Position numbers and translations under genes: made by a program | Notes under the pieces: generated by a model | Databases searched by the model: none | Told to the model about the DNA's origin: nothing | What the model saw: only the letters and a program-made list of their open reading frames with translations | Source of the DNA: Certhia americana | Lineage: Eukaryota; Chordata; Aves; Passeriformes; Certhiidae | Length of the DNA stretch: 64,000 nt | Reading direction: 5' to 3' | Assembly: GCA_018697195.1 (NCBI GenBank) | Contig: CM031857.1 | Location: 98,393,966-98,457,965 of the forward strand | Part shown: one piece after another, positions 39,101-51,430 of the stretch | Layout: each line of letters opens with the position of its first letter | Numbering within the stretch: position 1 is the stretch's first letter

Positions 39101-39565
39101 CTGGCTAGCTGGAATGAGCCTATTTTGCCATGCACACTCTGAGTTGCGAGAAGAATGGCTGGCCATTGACACTCACTACGTCCCTTCTTTTTGTATTCTG
39201 AGTTATTTTGTCATGAGATTCTTTTATAATTTTACACATAAAAGTTGTTTTGTGGGCTTGTTGGTCAGTATGGCTTACACGTAAATGACCTTTTATAAAA
39301 ACTACTTACCTCCCCTGCACAGGCTGGTTATTTAAGCTCGCTGTTTGGTTGTACTTTTGAGCAATTATTAGTTTAGGATATTAACTACTATATAGGAAGA
39401 ACATGCCGAGATTTCTCAGTCATTATGAAGAGTGTGTTGTGCATATGATGTAGCCCAGACTCAACAGCAGGGATGGTCACATATTCACATAGGTGGAAAA
39501 TAACTTAGACTTCTAATAATGGAGTGAAAAGACCACCTAGATAGCCCAAGCTATTTTTGGTCCAA

Positions 39566-39682
39566 GCAACAAAGAAACAAACAATCCCACCCCACTCTAA
39601 AAAAAATAAAACCAACAAAAAAACCCCAAGAAACAAACAACCAAACAACAAAACACCCCAAACAACCAAAAAACCCCAACCT
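39566..39682 (-). repeat. A/C-rich low-complexity tract
   Basis: Interspersed AAAC, AAACC and CCCCAA words with A-runs. The reverse complement is a T/G-rich tract like those at 25224 and 45486. Confidence 0.85.
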
Positions 39683-41559
39683 AAAGTAAAAGAAGAAAAA
39701 AGATGTCTGAGGAGGTCTCCACCAGGATTCCTGACAGACTGTTCTTGTATGAGCAAAAATACAGCTGGGAAACCAGGTATGTTTAAAAGCAAGGCCAAAA
39801 TGAAGAAGAGGCCCTTGCAAAGGGCAGCCTGAAATCCCAGAAGGGACCTGTCATCATTTGTGACTGATGACAAACTAAGTTTAGAATTAGGAAGTTTTTT
39901 TGAGAGCAAGTAAGTAAAGGACTCCTCCAGGTCATTAGCTAATTTGGATTAGGGAGAGAAATACTTAAAACTTCTGTCCTAGACACCATCTGCAAGCCCC
40001 AGCTAGGAGAAATTCAGCAAATTTTCTTGTTCCAAGAAGCAGTGTCACTGCACAAATCACAGTCTTTGGACTATGGCTCAAGCATAGGTCGCTAATTTGA
40101 TGTATGGCAAACAAAACACCATTTATGATCTTAAAGTGCCCTGCAATAGATTCTCATCCAAAATTCCAGCAAATCCTGAAGGTACTAGAGCTGTATAATT
40201 ATTTACTTCACAAGGGTAGTGGCAGTGGGAACTGATTTTCAAGTAATGAGAATTTGGGGGTCCTCCTTAGTTTTGATTTTGTTATCAGTATTGGTCTTCT
40301 AAAAAATACTTCATGTGCAGATTATTTTGCAGCAAAAGCAAAACTCACAAGCATTAACCAAACTCTGAACTGAAGAGTAGTTTGATTTCTCTTCTGCTTT
40401 TTAGTGGCCACTGGGATTGTTTTTACTTTCCAAGAGGCAAAGTTGAGCAACTGTTGCAGGGTATTCATTCCCAGCAAGCACCCTACTTTTAAAATTCAAG
40501 CAAACATGAATCTGTCCCAGTGTCTGTGAATTCCAGACATCCAGCTGGGTGCTGCTGATATTGAAAAGGAACTGACAGCTATGTCCCAGCTGTCCCAACA
40601 CAGAGTTAACTTCTCTGTTTCATAAAGAAAAAACCAGCCCCAAGTCTTGCCCATATCCCAAGGTGGAAAGGGTTGATTGGACATTAGAAGTGGGATCTGG
40701 CGTGGGTGAAAGCAGACTTTAGACACAGTAGCAAGTGGTAAAGTAAGAGAACTTTCACTCTTAAGAGTAAAAAAACACAGTAAGCTTTTCGATCTTGAGT
40801 GAAGTATGAAGCAATCCATCAATTTCACACGCAACGTATTTCTTTCCACTTGCATCCCTGTCTGCTGCACTCTTCTGAACTAAAATACCAATAGTGGGGC
40901 TGGGTGCGCCACGGGGCGTGATGAGGGGATGATTTCTCTGAACACCTCTGGAAACCTCTCCAGCAGCACCAGGCTCCAGCAGCAATGTGTATCCATGGGT
41001 GTCACTCTGTGTACAAATGTGGTTCTTTGTTCCATCAGCTGCTCTGCATGTGACAGGGGGCTGTTTCAGGAACAGGAGTTCCTTGTTTATGCTGCCCTGA
41101 GGATGAATGTATATATACTTACTGAGTAAGATGGCCTCACATTGAAAGTCCAGCTTTTCAGCCATGAGGAATTAAAACTGACATGGCCTTTCCAAGGAGT
41201 TAGCAATTTTGGGGTTGTGTCCTTGCCCCCTCCCTCCAGTTTTAGCAAGTAGTACATGCCAGCCCTGATGTTGCTCAGTGCTTTTCATTTATCTCTGCAT
41301 GGAAACAGCAGTGGTTTGGTACGGTGTGTGGTACTGCCTGCTCTCTTCCTTGCCAACTGATTGCTGCTCTTAAGGCACACAGTGCAAACCTGCTAATCAT
41401 AACCTTCCTGCACCATCTGATTTTTATGAGTCAAGAGCTTACTGCTGGGGCTGCAGTATCCCTCAAATATATTTGCAGCCTCAGTTTGCTGTGCTGAAGA
41501 ATTTTTCTACGTGAATTAAGTCTTAATTGTTAAGCTCCTAAAAAGACCCTTTTATTGCA

Positions 41560-41700
41560 TTTTTTCTCTCTAGCTGTGACCCCAGCAGAGACATTTTTGC
41601 ATGGCCTGATTGCTTCTGTTTCCTAATAATTATTTGGTAATTACCTGTTGCTGGTAAATGTTTGCTAATAATTAGCACAGTGATAACTAGGAGAACACTT
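41560..41700. promoter_or_regulatory. Candidate homeodomain-site cluster
   Basis: The 10-mer CTAATAATTA occurs twice in the same orientation, at 41623-41632 and 41665-41674, exactly 42 bp apart (about four helical turns). The second copy lies in the perfect palindrome GCTAATAATTAGC (41664-41676). Between them is another perfect palindrome, GGTAATTACC (41636-41645). TAATTA/TAAT cores are the classic binding sites of homeodomain proteins. No conservation data are available here, so enhancer function is inference. Confidence 0.3.
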
Positions 41701-42659
41701 CCTCCCTGTAAGCATGTAAGATATCTATAGTAACCATGGAATAGTCTACAGAAACTTTTTGAATGAAATAATAATGCAAGTTAGGGGTGGCTTTAAGCGA
41801 TCTGCACATGGCTTTTTAAGAAGCAACTCGGTATACCTGAAATGAGGAAAAAATATTTTACACCCAACCCTGAAATTTTCCATATCCAGTTTGGTAAATT
41901 TTGTCATTCCTTGACAAATGACATTGTTTTCAGTAGGCTCTACTGCTTTAACGTTATTCTACTTTGATATCTGCCATTAGCATGTCCAGATGAAATGAAA
42001 CAGATCAATCCAATGACATAGTATGTTCTAGAGGGAAGAAATGACACTATGGGATGTTTCAACAGAAAAAAAAACCCATCACTGACAGGCAAAGAAAAAT
42101 CTGGGGAAAACTGGCCAGGAGCCAGGGCATACAATTTATAGCCAGCTCTCCTTCCTACAGAGGTTAATGGCTGCATCATAACCCAGGATCAGTCATTGTG
42201 AGCTGCTCCTGGGAGGTGTGTAGGGCAGTTTTGTCTCTTGTCTGCTGGAGCACAGAGGGAGAAAGGAGGTGTAGTGGGCATTTAGAGCAGGAGATCCACC
42301 CTCTGGACATCAGATCAGCCTATGTGCACACTTTCCTTCACAGAAGCACTCTTTCGCAATCCTGCCCCACCATTGCAGATGCCTGGTTCCTGTGGGGCAA
42401 AGAGAGGAAGTAGGATTTACTGTGTCTCAAAAACATGGTTAACTTTTGTAGCATTTTGTCTTTACTACCCAATGGTGCCCACTGATATCAGAGAGCAACA
42501 TTCCCTTCTGGTTTACACATACTAACGTCGGATTCAAGAAAACATCTCTGTGTTCCAGAGATGTGTTTTTTTCTCCTCCCCATAATCATTTCAAGCACCA
42601 TATAATCTGTGGTACAGAAGAACATCTTCTTAGGTGCAGGATGCAATACTCTGAAGATG

Positions 42660-42800
42660 AACAGGCTCCTGGGGCTGGAGGTGTTTAAAAAATGTAGATG
42701 TGTTTAGGGACGTGGTTTAGTGGTGGACTTGGCAATGTAAGCTTCACAGCTGGACTCAATGATCTTAAAGGTCTTGTCAAACCTAAATTATTCTATGACG
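42660..42800 (+). mobile_element. CR1 LINE, 3' end
   Basis: Diagnostic CR1 words appear in order: 'ggctggaggtgttt', 'gggacgtggtttagtgg', 'ggacttggcaatg', 'ctggactcaatgatcttaaa', 'ggtcttgtcaaacctaaa', then the octamer tail 'attctatgacgctat'. The wording 'gggacatggtttagtgg' belongs to one of the main avian CR1 subfamilies; I do not assign the subfamily name. It is 5'-truncated and non-coding, with a tail reduced to little more than one recognisable octamer. Confidence 0.92.
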
Positions 42801-42970
42801 CTATATTGTGCATAGAGCATGCACATGTAGATGCTGCTGCTGCTGATATAGCAGATGCTTTCAGATCTTTCGGCCTAAATTAAGACTGCAGCTTTCATGT
42901 CTTTTCATGATTTATTAACCATAATCTCATTTATCTTATTTTTCTTTCCATTGTCTTACCACTGCACTAG

Positions 42971-43162
42971 AGCTGATGCATTGATATCAACATACACTGA
43001 GGAGCAGATTTATGCCACAGAACATCTCCCAGGCAGCAGTGGCATGGTGGTTGGAGGAGCACAGATGAACAAAGGAAGCTACACTACAATACAAAGATCT
43101 GAGCCTACCATCACACTAATACCTACTTTCACTGAAGATATTCTACAATACATCCAGAGCAG
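42971..43162 (+). other. Candidate 192-nt coding exon, unidentified
   Basis: A pyrimidine-rich run ends in 'ccactgcactag' at 42970, a good vertebrate splice acceptor. The next 192 nt are open in one frame (ADALISTYTEEQIYATEHL and on), ending before 'AG|GTGAAG', a possible donor. The length is divisible by three and both boundaries fall after the second codon base, so the exon would be skippable without a frame shift. If the donor is not used, the frame stops at TGA 43164-43166 and it could be a terminal exon. The roughly 64-residue product is hydrophilic, without cysteines or a domain I recognise. A chance open stretch is quite possible: no neighbouring exon was found and no conservation was tested. 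Confidence 0.2.
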
Positions 43163-43559
43163 GTGAAGACACAATGTGAGTGAGGAGGAAAAGAAACAAA
43201 GCATCACTATCCTGGGTTTGGCTCTCTGGTACAACCAGGAGCAGTGTGGAGATGTTTGGACATAAGTAGCCAAAACATTTCACCAGAAGACAGAGTGGAG
43301 CACTTCTAGGATCTCAGGTTAGTGTGGTGTGAGGACTAGTGATGAAAGCTGTGCAGCTGGTGGGACTAACCACAGGCAAGGCTTGGAGGAGGCTCTCTTT
43401 CCACACAACTCGCTGTCTCCTATTCCCCACCAGCAGTATTGTGCTTTTGAACTAAAATACAATATACATTGGAACTTCAAAATGGGAAGAGCAGTGGGAT
43501 CCTACAAGGATCCCCTCACCCTTTCTATCATATCCACCTCTGATTCATTCATGTAGATA

Positions 43560-43585
43560 GGTTATATTCAGTGTTGAATATAACC
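43560..43585. repeat. Perfect hairpin, 11-bp stem, 4-nt loop
   Basis: GGTTATATTCA, loop GTGT, then the exact reverse complement TGAATATAACC. The tight loop and lack of mismatches make it the most compact perfect hairpin I found. No terminator-like T-run or RNA promoter accompanies it. Confidence 0.9.
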
Positions 43586-44153
43586 CATGGGAGGAAAGGA
43601 AAATAAGATGATAGGTGATGCTAATCATCTGCCTAAGGAAGATTTGCACAAAGAGGGTCAAGGTCACACTGAAAAAGTAGTTCTTACATATGGTCTCTGT
43701 TGAAACACCAAGGTTAATAACCTTAGATAATATTTAATGTATCCCTTAAGCAGATGATATAGACACAAACCCACACACTACTCAGATAAAACTTTTGTTC
43801 AAATATGACCTCCTATTCAGAATGGTATTTTGAATATGATTATTTATTTACACAAATATTTACAGTGTTAGTGAATTCTGCAAAAATCCTTTTGAACTAA
43901 AATCTACTTGTAGATTTGTTAATGAATAGCAAAATAAAAGAGGGTTTAGACACTGCCTCGATTAATGAGCTGTCTTATTTCCGGTACTTAAATACCATAC
44001 TGCTACATTCATCAAATGCATTGAGAGGGTAATAAAAGTGATTAATGAGTTATAGCAAGTGACTTATAGAAGGAACTAAATGTATCAGTCTTGCTGACTC
44101 TGAGGGAGCACCTGCAAATATTTATATAGGAAACTGTGAGTTCTTAAATCTGA

Positions 44154-44191
44154 TGTACTGCTAAACAAAGGCTGTACTGCTGAACAAAGGT
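44154..44191 (+). repeat. 19-bp tandem duplication
   Basis: Two adjacent copies of 'tgtactgctaaacaaaggc', the second with two changes. Confidence 0.85.
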
Positions 44192-45485
44192 TCAGCATCA
44201 CCAAACAGCATCATTGAAGTTGACAAGGTATCTTCTGAATCACCATATCGGTACAAATGAATGATGATAGTGGTGCCAGACTTCAGTAGAGAAAAAGGAG
44301 TTATTAACCTGGTGCCAGTTCAGGGATAAGCTGGTAAAGAAGGGGAAAAAACACAGAAGTTTTATGGCAGAAAAAGTGTTCCTAAAGGTACCACCTATGC
44401 AGATTCCCTCAGGTGAAGGAAAATTCTTGTCTTTGGGATAAATAAAACCACTGGAAGATCTGTTGTCTGAACTGGACTGTGACAGCAAGAAGATGGTGAA
44501 AACTGTCAAATGTTTCTTGATATCCTCTAGCTCTAACACTTTCATGATTCCACAACCTTGCATATAACAGTCAAGGCTACTTCATACAGGCATGCAGAAT
44601 CTCAGCTTCAAAATGCTGCAAACGTTCTTAGAAAAGACTATGCATTTTTTGTGGCTCATCTCTCTGGCTCATCTTACCCTTCCATGGACTGTCAAAAATG
44701 AAGGCTGAATTCAAATCTTTGAAAAATATCTAGGTCACTGTCTAGCAACAAGGAGCTTGTGAAGAGAAGCTGTAAGCTTCCTGCATCAAGAATTTAAGCT
44801 GCAATGAAAATGCAGAGAAATGTAGATGTGCCTGGAGATGGAAGGGTGAAGAAGGAAGAACTCATTCATTCTCTCTTATATTCTCCACTCTGAATTTTGC
44901 ATTTCCATGGATCCAGGTTTTCTAGATGCATAGGAGTCTCCTCCCACGTTCTTGCAAGTCATGTTATTGCCTATCCCCGAGGTACAAGCTGTGATGTCTC
45001 CTTCCTTCCTGTTCATTTTCAGCTGAAGCAGGAAAGCAGGCAGAAGTATGTGGCTGGCACTCAGAGGAGCAAAGGAAAACACTTTTATATTGTGCCCAGC
45101 TTTTAATTAAGGCTCCAGCAATATCTTCCTGCACAGGGACCCAGATTACGTCGTACAAAACTGAGAGGGTGGGACGTGGGAAATAATGAATCCTAAAACA
45201 CACAAAACTGTATTCATGAAATCAATTTGGGCTACTGGGAGGCCAGGGAGCTTTATGGAAATGAGGCGACCAGTAAAGCAGCGTCTAAAGGCTGCAGGAA
45301 CAATGGGCTCCACTTTCACAATCCTGTCTGGGAGGCAGAATGAAGTGCAGGGCCTCGATGCCTGTGGCTCCCGCATCTCCCTTGTGCGAGCTCAGCAGCT
45401 GGCCCTGCACAACAGCAGATCTCTCCTTCGAGCGGCTGACCTAGAGAGGCAATTTCTGCATGACACTGATGGGGCTCTGGCAGTC

Positions 45486-45534
45486 TTTTTAAATTTTTTT
45501 TGTTTGTTTGGGGTGGGTTTTTTTGGGTTTTGTG
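45486..45534 (+). repeat. T/G-rich low-complexity tract
   Basis: T-runs alternate with GTTT and GGGG blocks, like the tract at 25224-25300. Confidence 0.8.
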
Positions 45535-48301
45535 GTGCCACTACCCCAAATGGCTTTTGACTGCCAGGCTAAATAATTTCTCTCCCCAGCCATCCCCACG
45601 CCCCCCCTCTTTCTCCTTTTACAATCTTATATTGTTGTGGACAGTTACCAAGGTTTGCCTTGTCATTGTTTCACCAAATGTAATGTTAACATGTATTTTG
45701 TGCTCTGCAGTTTTCTACCCATGCCATTCACTATTTGCTTCTTGCTTTTTTTCTTCAGAATTTTCTCTGTTTTGTCCAAGTACTTTTCATGTGGAAGCAT
45801 TTAAAACTGTGTGTAATAATATGTTATCTACAATAGCAATTGTAATTTGAATTACAAATTCAATTAGTGAGAGCAGGAAACTGTTAAATACTTCAACAGT
45901 AAATTTGTTGTAGAGTACTTTAAAATATGCTCTAGAAGACATTTAGGACTACCTTGAAGCAGTAGACACCAGGCACTTCCCAGTTGGCAGGTAGAGATGA
46001 ACACAGCTAGCAGGTCCCACCTGAATTTTGCACTGGGGCCTGGATCAACATGATTTTGATTTTGGTCCCACTCATGCTCTGTGTACCTTGCTTCCCACAG
46101 AAAGCAGCCCAGTGCTTTCCCACGGATCTCCCAATGAGGCAAAGCAAGGGGGCATGATTGTATGGCACAGGGGCTTGTGGGGAGCCTCGCTCATGGAGGG
46201 CTTACGGCCTTAGTGTGAGCTGAAAGGGGGAAGGAATATAAAGGGAAGAAAACAAGGTTACAGCAACACGTTTCTGGGTGGTACAATGTCTGTGGGTGGT
46301 AAAACTCTAGAGCCCAAGCTAAATTTTTCTCACAAATATGGTGTGGCTGGCTATTGTCAAGAAACTTAACTTTGTAGTGACTGCTGGCAAAATATTTGGG
46401 ACTGTGATGAAGAGGAAAATGCTTAACCTACAACCTAGCACCGCAAAGCAGAGTTTGATTTGATGCATTGTATAGCAAGTGGATGAAGCATGGACAAGAC
46501 AATGCCTCAAAAAAATAGTCTTAGAAAAACAGATATAAAATACAGCCCTGTTACCTGACTTACCCTCAGGTTATTAATCATGACCATGGCCAGAGAGGTT
46601 TAAAATCTGAAAGGCAAGCCTTATTTAAGGGAAGGCAACAAGTGCAATTTCAGTTGTGCAACTGCACAGTTGTATATTGAGACTATCCTCACTGTTCTCT
46701 ACTGGCTTGATGGCAAGGATAAAAGCAGAAACAGGAGCTGGATGTAGCAATTTCTAGCTTCCCTTCTTGCAGTGGATTCAAACTTTTGACTGGACGGAAG
46801 TGTAGAGGAGTCCAAGGCAAATGTACCTCCTGATATCCCTTGATTCTGAGTACTGCATTTCATTTGCAGATTTTCTTGCCAGCTATGCATGTGCTAAGCT
46901 TCTATCCTGTCCTGTATTCTCCTCCATCCTGCATGTACTGTATACAGAAAACTCAAGAAAAGGATGTGTGGTGAAGTAATGCTTCAGCTCTTCCCCTGTT
47001 CCTCAGGTTTTTCAGTTCCCTTCTAACAATATGGAAATATTATATTACTGTCTTTATTGAAAAATCAGAAGAAAACTTTGCCAAGTCCTTCCAGTACTGG
47101 AAACTAGTACATTGGTTCAAACCCCAAACTGAATACAGTTTTGTGAAGTCAGCCTGGGTCCCCAGAGATTTTGTTCCTCTTGCTACAAACACAAAATGTT
47201 GTGATCTTGCTATAACCATGATCTCATGTTCCTGCATAACTTAAATAAAAACAACTTATCATAGTTTGTGCTGATGCCTAACCTCTTTGCAATCAAACAT
47301 CTTGGATAAAATCTTGAAGTGAATAAAAAACAGGGTGTAGCCAATGCTGGGTTACCCAATATTACCAGATTTATTATTCAGGTAGTTTTATGATAATCTG
47401 TTTCCAGTAGACTTTTGTCCTCTGGCAGATTTACATCTAGTGAGGTTCAAGTTCTGATCAAGTGGTGGCTTTGTGTGGGGTTTTCACAGCTTCATCTTCT
47501 GTGTGTTCACTCTGGTGTGGTATGGTCTGCTTTTATAAGATCTGACTGCAGCCTTCCCCTCTGTTGCACCTGGCCTTTCTCCTACACTGATGAAGAGCCT
47601 TCTCCTCTCAGCCACTGGCTTTCATGAAACAGATTTTGTTGACACCACTGCCCCCTTACAAATTTCGTTGGCACCTGTGAATGGGCTCAGATCTCAAACA
47701 GTCAGGCAGAGGCAGATGGAGAGTTACACACATACAATGTGGTTGCACAAAGTTATTTCCTTTGGAAACCAGACAGAAGAGGAAATTCTCTCAAAGTGCA
47801 TTTTACGAGCCTGTGTATTTTTACTCTTTGGCTATTTGAATCCATGGTGTCCAAAGTGAATAAAATGTATCAGCAATCCTGTTTATACTGTGTTGTTTTT
47901 CTAGTGGGGGCCTTGTGCAAAACTGCAATTTAGAAAGAAGTACCTTGAGTGTATCTTTGTCTGTGGGAACTAAGCATCAGTAGGTGTTAATCCATGCTTT
48001 GCTAGTGAAGCTTTGTTTAGTAGCAGTGATAAATACAGATTGGAGACAGACTGCATGCCAATTTTACAAGTCATATTATTTTAATGCCTTCTTCACTTAA
48101 TGGTCACAAAGGATCATAAGATGAGTGTTGATATATCCATAGTAATATTATGTCACATTTTAAATCCTTGTTAACCAAACTGTGAGGTCAAGCATTATTA
48201 TTTCAGAAGTATCCTCTCTACTAGAAAACTTAGTAATTCTATTTTGAGACTAATGGTCTTTCTTCCGAACAAGTTAAACCTACCTTTGCCTACTTTTCCC
48301 T

Positions 48302-48366
48302 ACAACAAACAAACAAACAAACAAACAAACAAACAAAACCAAAACAAACCTAAACAAACAAGCAAA
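48302..48366 (+). repeat. (ACAA)n microsatellite
   Basis: About eight perfect ACAA units, followed by an imperfect A/C-rich extension with CC and CT interruptions. Confidence 0.95.
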
Positions 48367-50919
48367 ATTCTCCCCAATATATCAATATCTGTTCCTTTAC
48401 TTGGTTGTCTTGAATTTTTGCCAGATGAACTTCTTTGACATTAGTGTTCCTGTGAAGCTAATAGAATCCTTCTAATAATCCCTATCCTTCCCTTAAGTAT
48501 TTCCATCCCTAAACCATGCATACCTTTGTTGAAAATCTGAAAATTATGCAGCCCATTCTGTTAGCAGACCACCAAGAGCATGGCCTTCATTTGTGAAAAA
48601 AGCTGGGGAACATGCTGTATCAGCAACCTAGTGTAAACAATCTCTGTTATTTTGTACAGCATCTTTTTTCTGCTCTGGTAATAACAATGTGAGTTTTGTT
48701 TGTGACTGTGGCAGGATTTTGCTTGTTTATAGATTTTTTTCAAGTTACAGCACTTCATAACAATCTCCAACTCTGCATTTTGCTCCCTAGCACTTTCATC
48801 AAAACCTCCAGAGAGTGTGCTGGAAGTACTTTTCCCCACAAGCTTTCTGATTAGAAATTCATGCTTTTAAACTGAAAATCACCTCTTTCACCAGAGGAAA
48901 GAAAGAAAAATGGCCAGGTTCATTTAACAGTGCCTTCTCACGAGCAAAGATCAAACATTTTATGAAGGAGGGAGTTGCCCTCCCTGGCATTACTGGTCAA
49001 TGCTGAGACTTTGCTAAGAACTGGCTTACACAAGATGCCACTAATGCTGTTTCCAGAGATGCTGTAGCCTCAGGGGCGTGCCTAGTCTTAAGCATTTATC
49101 TTCTCATGAAAACCTTTGGTTATGAATGGAACCCAAAAGGTTCCCAGGGCAAAGTGACTTGACCACAGCGCCGTGCAATGTTTATCCAACAGCTCCTTCC
49201 ATAGCCCTGCTGATGCCTCAAGCACTGGGGTATATTTAGTCCAATCTTCTCTGCAGAAATATCGCCTGTTTTGTCTAGTGCAAAAGGTTTGCTTTTTTAC
49301 TTCCTTTATTCTTTAGGATTTCTTTAGTGAGAGGTTCTGTTTTTCTCCTCTGAGATCCCTAGCTCTTATTCTTCCAGGTTGTGAGGCAATGAGACTGCCA
49401 AGCTTCTCTCTCAGCACCTCTATGAGGGACATGCCTTGCAATAGTGCAGTCCTTGAGCTCAAACACTTCAAACATTTCTTATTCTGTTTAGAGCCCATGT
49501 CTATCAAATTAATTCTCCTAAAAAAAAGACAAACAGTCCAACACATTTCAAATACAGACACTGTTTCTTGCCTCTCCCCATGTATTGCTGCCTCAGTAAT
49601 GCTGAGTTCACAAAACAGCTAAGAAAGGACTGAAAGTGACACTGTCCTGAGTTTCACTTGTTTAAGCCTGGCCCTCTGTGGCTTTTCCTTCATGCCACTG
49701 TCAAAAGGATGACATTATCATGGACCAACATCCAGCTCAAAAGGAGGAAGAGTTTGCATTGGTTTTACACTGATAACCTAGGCATCCTCTGGAGCAATGT
49801 AATCCACAGGTCCCAGGCAGAGCCCCTTAGGGGCTGATACTGATGCCCTTGCCCCAACAATACAGATCCATTTATGAAACTTTATCAGCAAATTATGTCT
49901 CAGTGTTTTCATGCAGGTACCAACTAGGTCTCCTGACAGGAACTGTGCCAGTCCCTCCAGTTCAGCATCTCAGCTCTCCAGCTTTCAGCCCTTAATGAGC
50001 ATCTCTTCCAGCTCAGTAGTTAAGGATGAACTTCTCACAGGTGTGGAGCACACCACGGGTGTCCATGGCACAGCCTTGCATTGTCCCAGTGGAGGTTCAG
50101 ATCCAAATAGCTGTCAGAGTCACAGACAAAGAAATAAAGAAAAAGCAAAGGGATGTGGCTGACTCAAGAGTAAATCCTTCATTCACCCCACACTGCTGCC
50201 TTCCCTGCAGGCGTGTCTAGGATAGGAATGAACCACAAGTTTCTGATTCATTGCAAAATTTCTCAATAGCTGATACTGAGGGATTTGCCTTCACCCCAGT
50301 GCTATGCTAACCTCCAGGCAAAAGATGCTCTGATCCCAATTTCTGCTTGTTCTGCTCACACCACATTTTTTCTTGTTAGTCAAACAACAGAGAGAGGCAA
50401 ACAGGCTTATTTGTGGTAATGTTTTCTATATTTTCTGAGAAGCTGGCATTACCTGCCTCAGCCTGTTGTGTGTGGGAGGGACCTGCTTGTCCTGCTGTGA
50501 ATAACCACCACTGGTTTTGTGTAGCTGAGCAGAGTGCTGAAAAGCTGCTGATGAGAATTGTGCCTCCCACCCAAAAGAAAAGGCACAAACTCTGGCATCA
50601 TTTTCATAGCTGCCTTCAGAGCTGATCTTGACTGTATCTGTTCACTTTTTTAAGTGGCAGCACTAGAAAAGCTTTTACATAAGCAGAGCATCCAGAATAT
50701 GCTATCCAAGAATAGCCATATCTGACAAATCATTAAATGGATTTATTTAATGGGAAAGTGTATGTTTGTACATTTCATTAGAGTTTTGGGGACAATTTGC
50801 CTCAGAAGTCCCATAAAGAAAAAAAAGCAGATCTCTCTACCATGAACTTTATGTGCTATTATATTGTTGAACCATCCTGTTGCATGAAAATTCAATTTAT
50901 GTTTTACACATAATTTATT

Positions 50920-51430
50920 TTCCATTTAAATGGCTTTTTAATTACTCTCTAGGCAGTAAGCAAAATCAAATATAATTTATGGCACTTTTAATAACAAATC
51001 CATTGTTCATTTTCCTACAGAGCTGAACAAAACAGCAAGGCAATGTTGAAGCAGCTTTTATTCAGACAGCTCTGATGTTTTCTCAAGAAAATATATGTCA
51101 GGTCCACAGCCTGAGAGTGAGAATGCATCCTTGTTTTAAGAATGATCCACATATAAATATATAAAATGCTTTCACAGACAAAAGGAAAGGTGCTAGTGAG
51201 GCTTTTGGAGAGACTGCGCAGCAGAATAACACAGCAATTGGTATTTTCATTTAGCAGTGTTGGCTTTTACTGTAAACAGAAACTGCCACAGTGCACCAGA
51301 CATAAATAAAAATCCTCATGAGTAAACAGCAGGCTATTTATTTGGAGGTTATACTTCCCTACCATCATTCAGCACGATGAAGTTACATGTAAGTTAAATA
51401 AATTAAATGCATTTCTCATTTGTATTTTTA
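50920..51430. promoter_or_regulatory. Candidate conserved non-coding element
   Basis: The AT-rich stretch has no simple repeat or transposon but many intact TAATTA, TTTAAT, AATAAA and CAGCAG-type words and little apparent decay. It resembles the texture of vertebrate conserved non-coding elements. The judgement is by texture only. All frames are interrupted, so it is not an exon. Confidence 0.2.

Larger units (their letters stand above)
35561..41559. other. Non-coding stretch
   Basis: No gene supported. Contents are a tandem 16-bp duplication at 35764-35795, a perfect 10-bp-stem hairpin at 36080-36110, an A16 run at 37641-37656 and the A/C-rich tract at 39566-39682. A 106-codon plus frame (35605-35925) and a 134-codon minus frame (40761-41165) give no recognisable product. 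Confidence 0.5.
43170..50919. other. Non-coding stretch
   Basis: No gene supported. It holds a perfect hairpin at 43560-43585, a 19-bp tandem duplication at 44154-44191, an AATAAA word near 43932, a T/G-rich tract at 45486-45534 and an (ACAA)n repeat at 48302-48366. Frames at 45186-45560 (plus) and 44240-44563 (minus) yield unrecognised proteins. Confidence 0.5.

Noticed and set aside
42897..43166. The full 89-codon ATG-started frame as a small secreted protein with a signal-peptide-like start
   Set aside because: The hydrophobic start overlaps a pyrimidine tract that reads better as a splice acceptor, so only the part right of 42970 is kept as an exon candidate.
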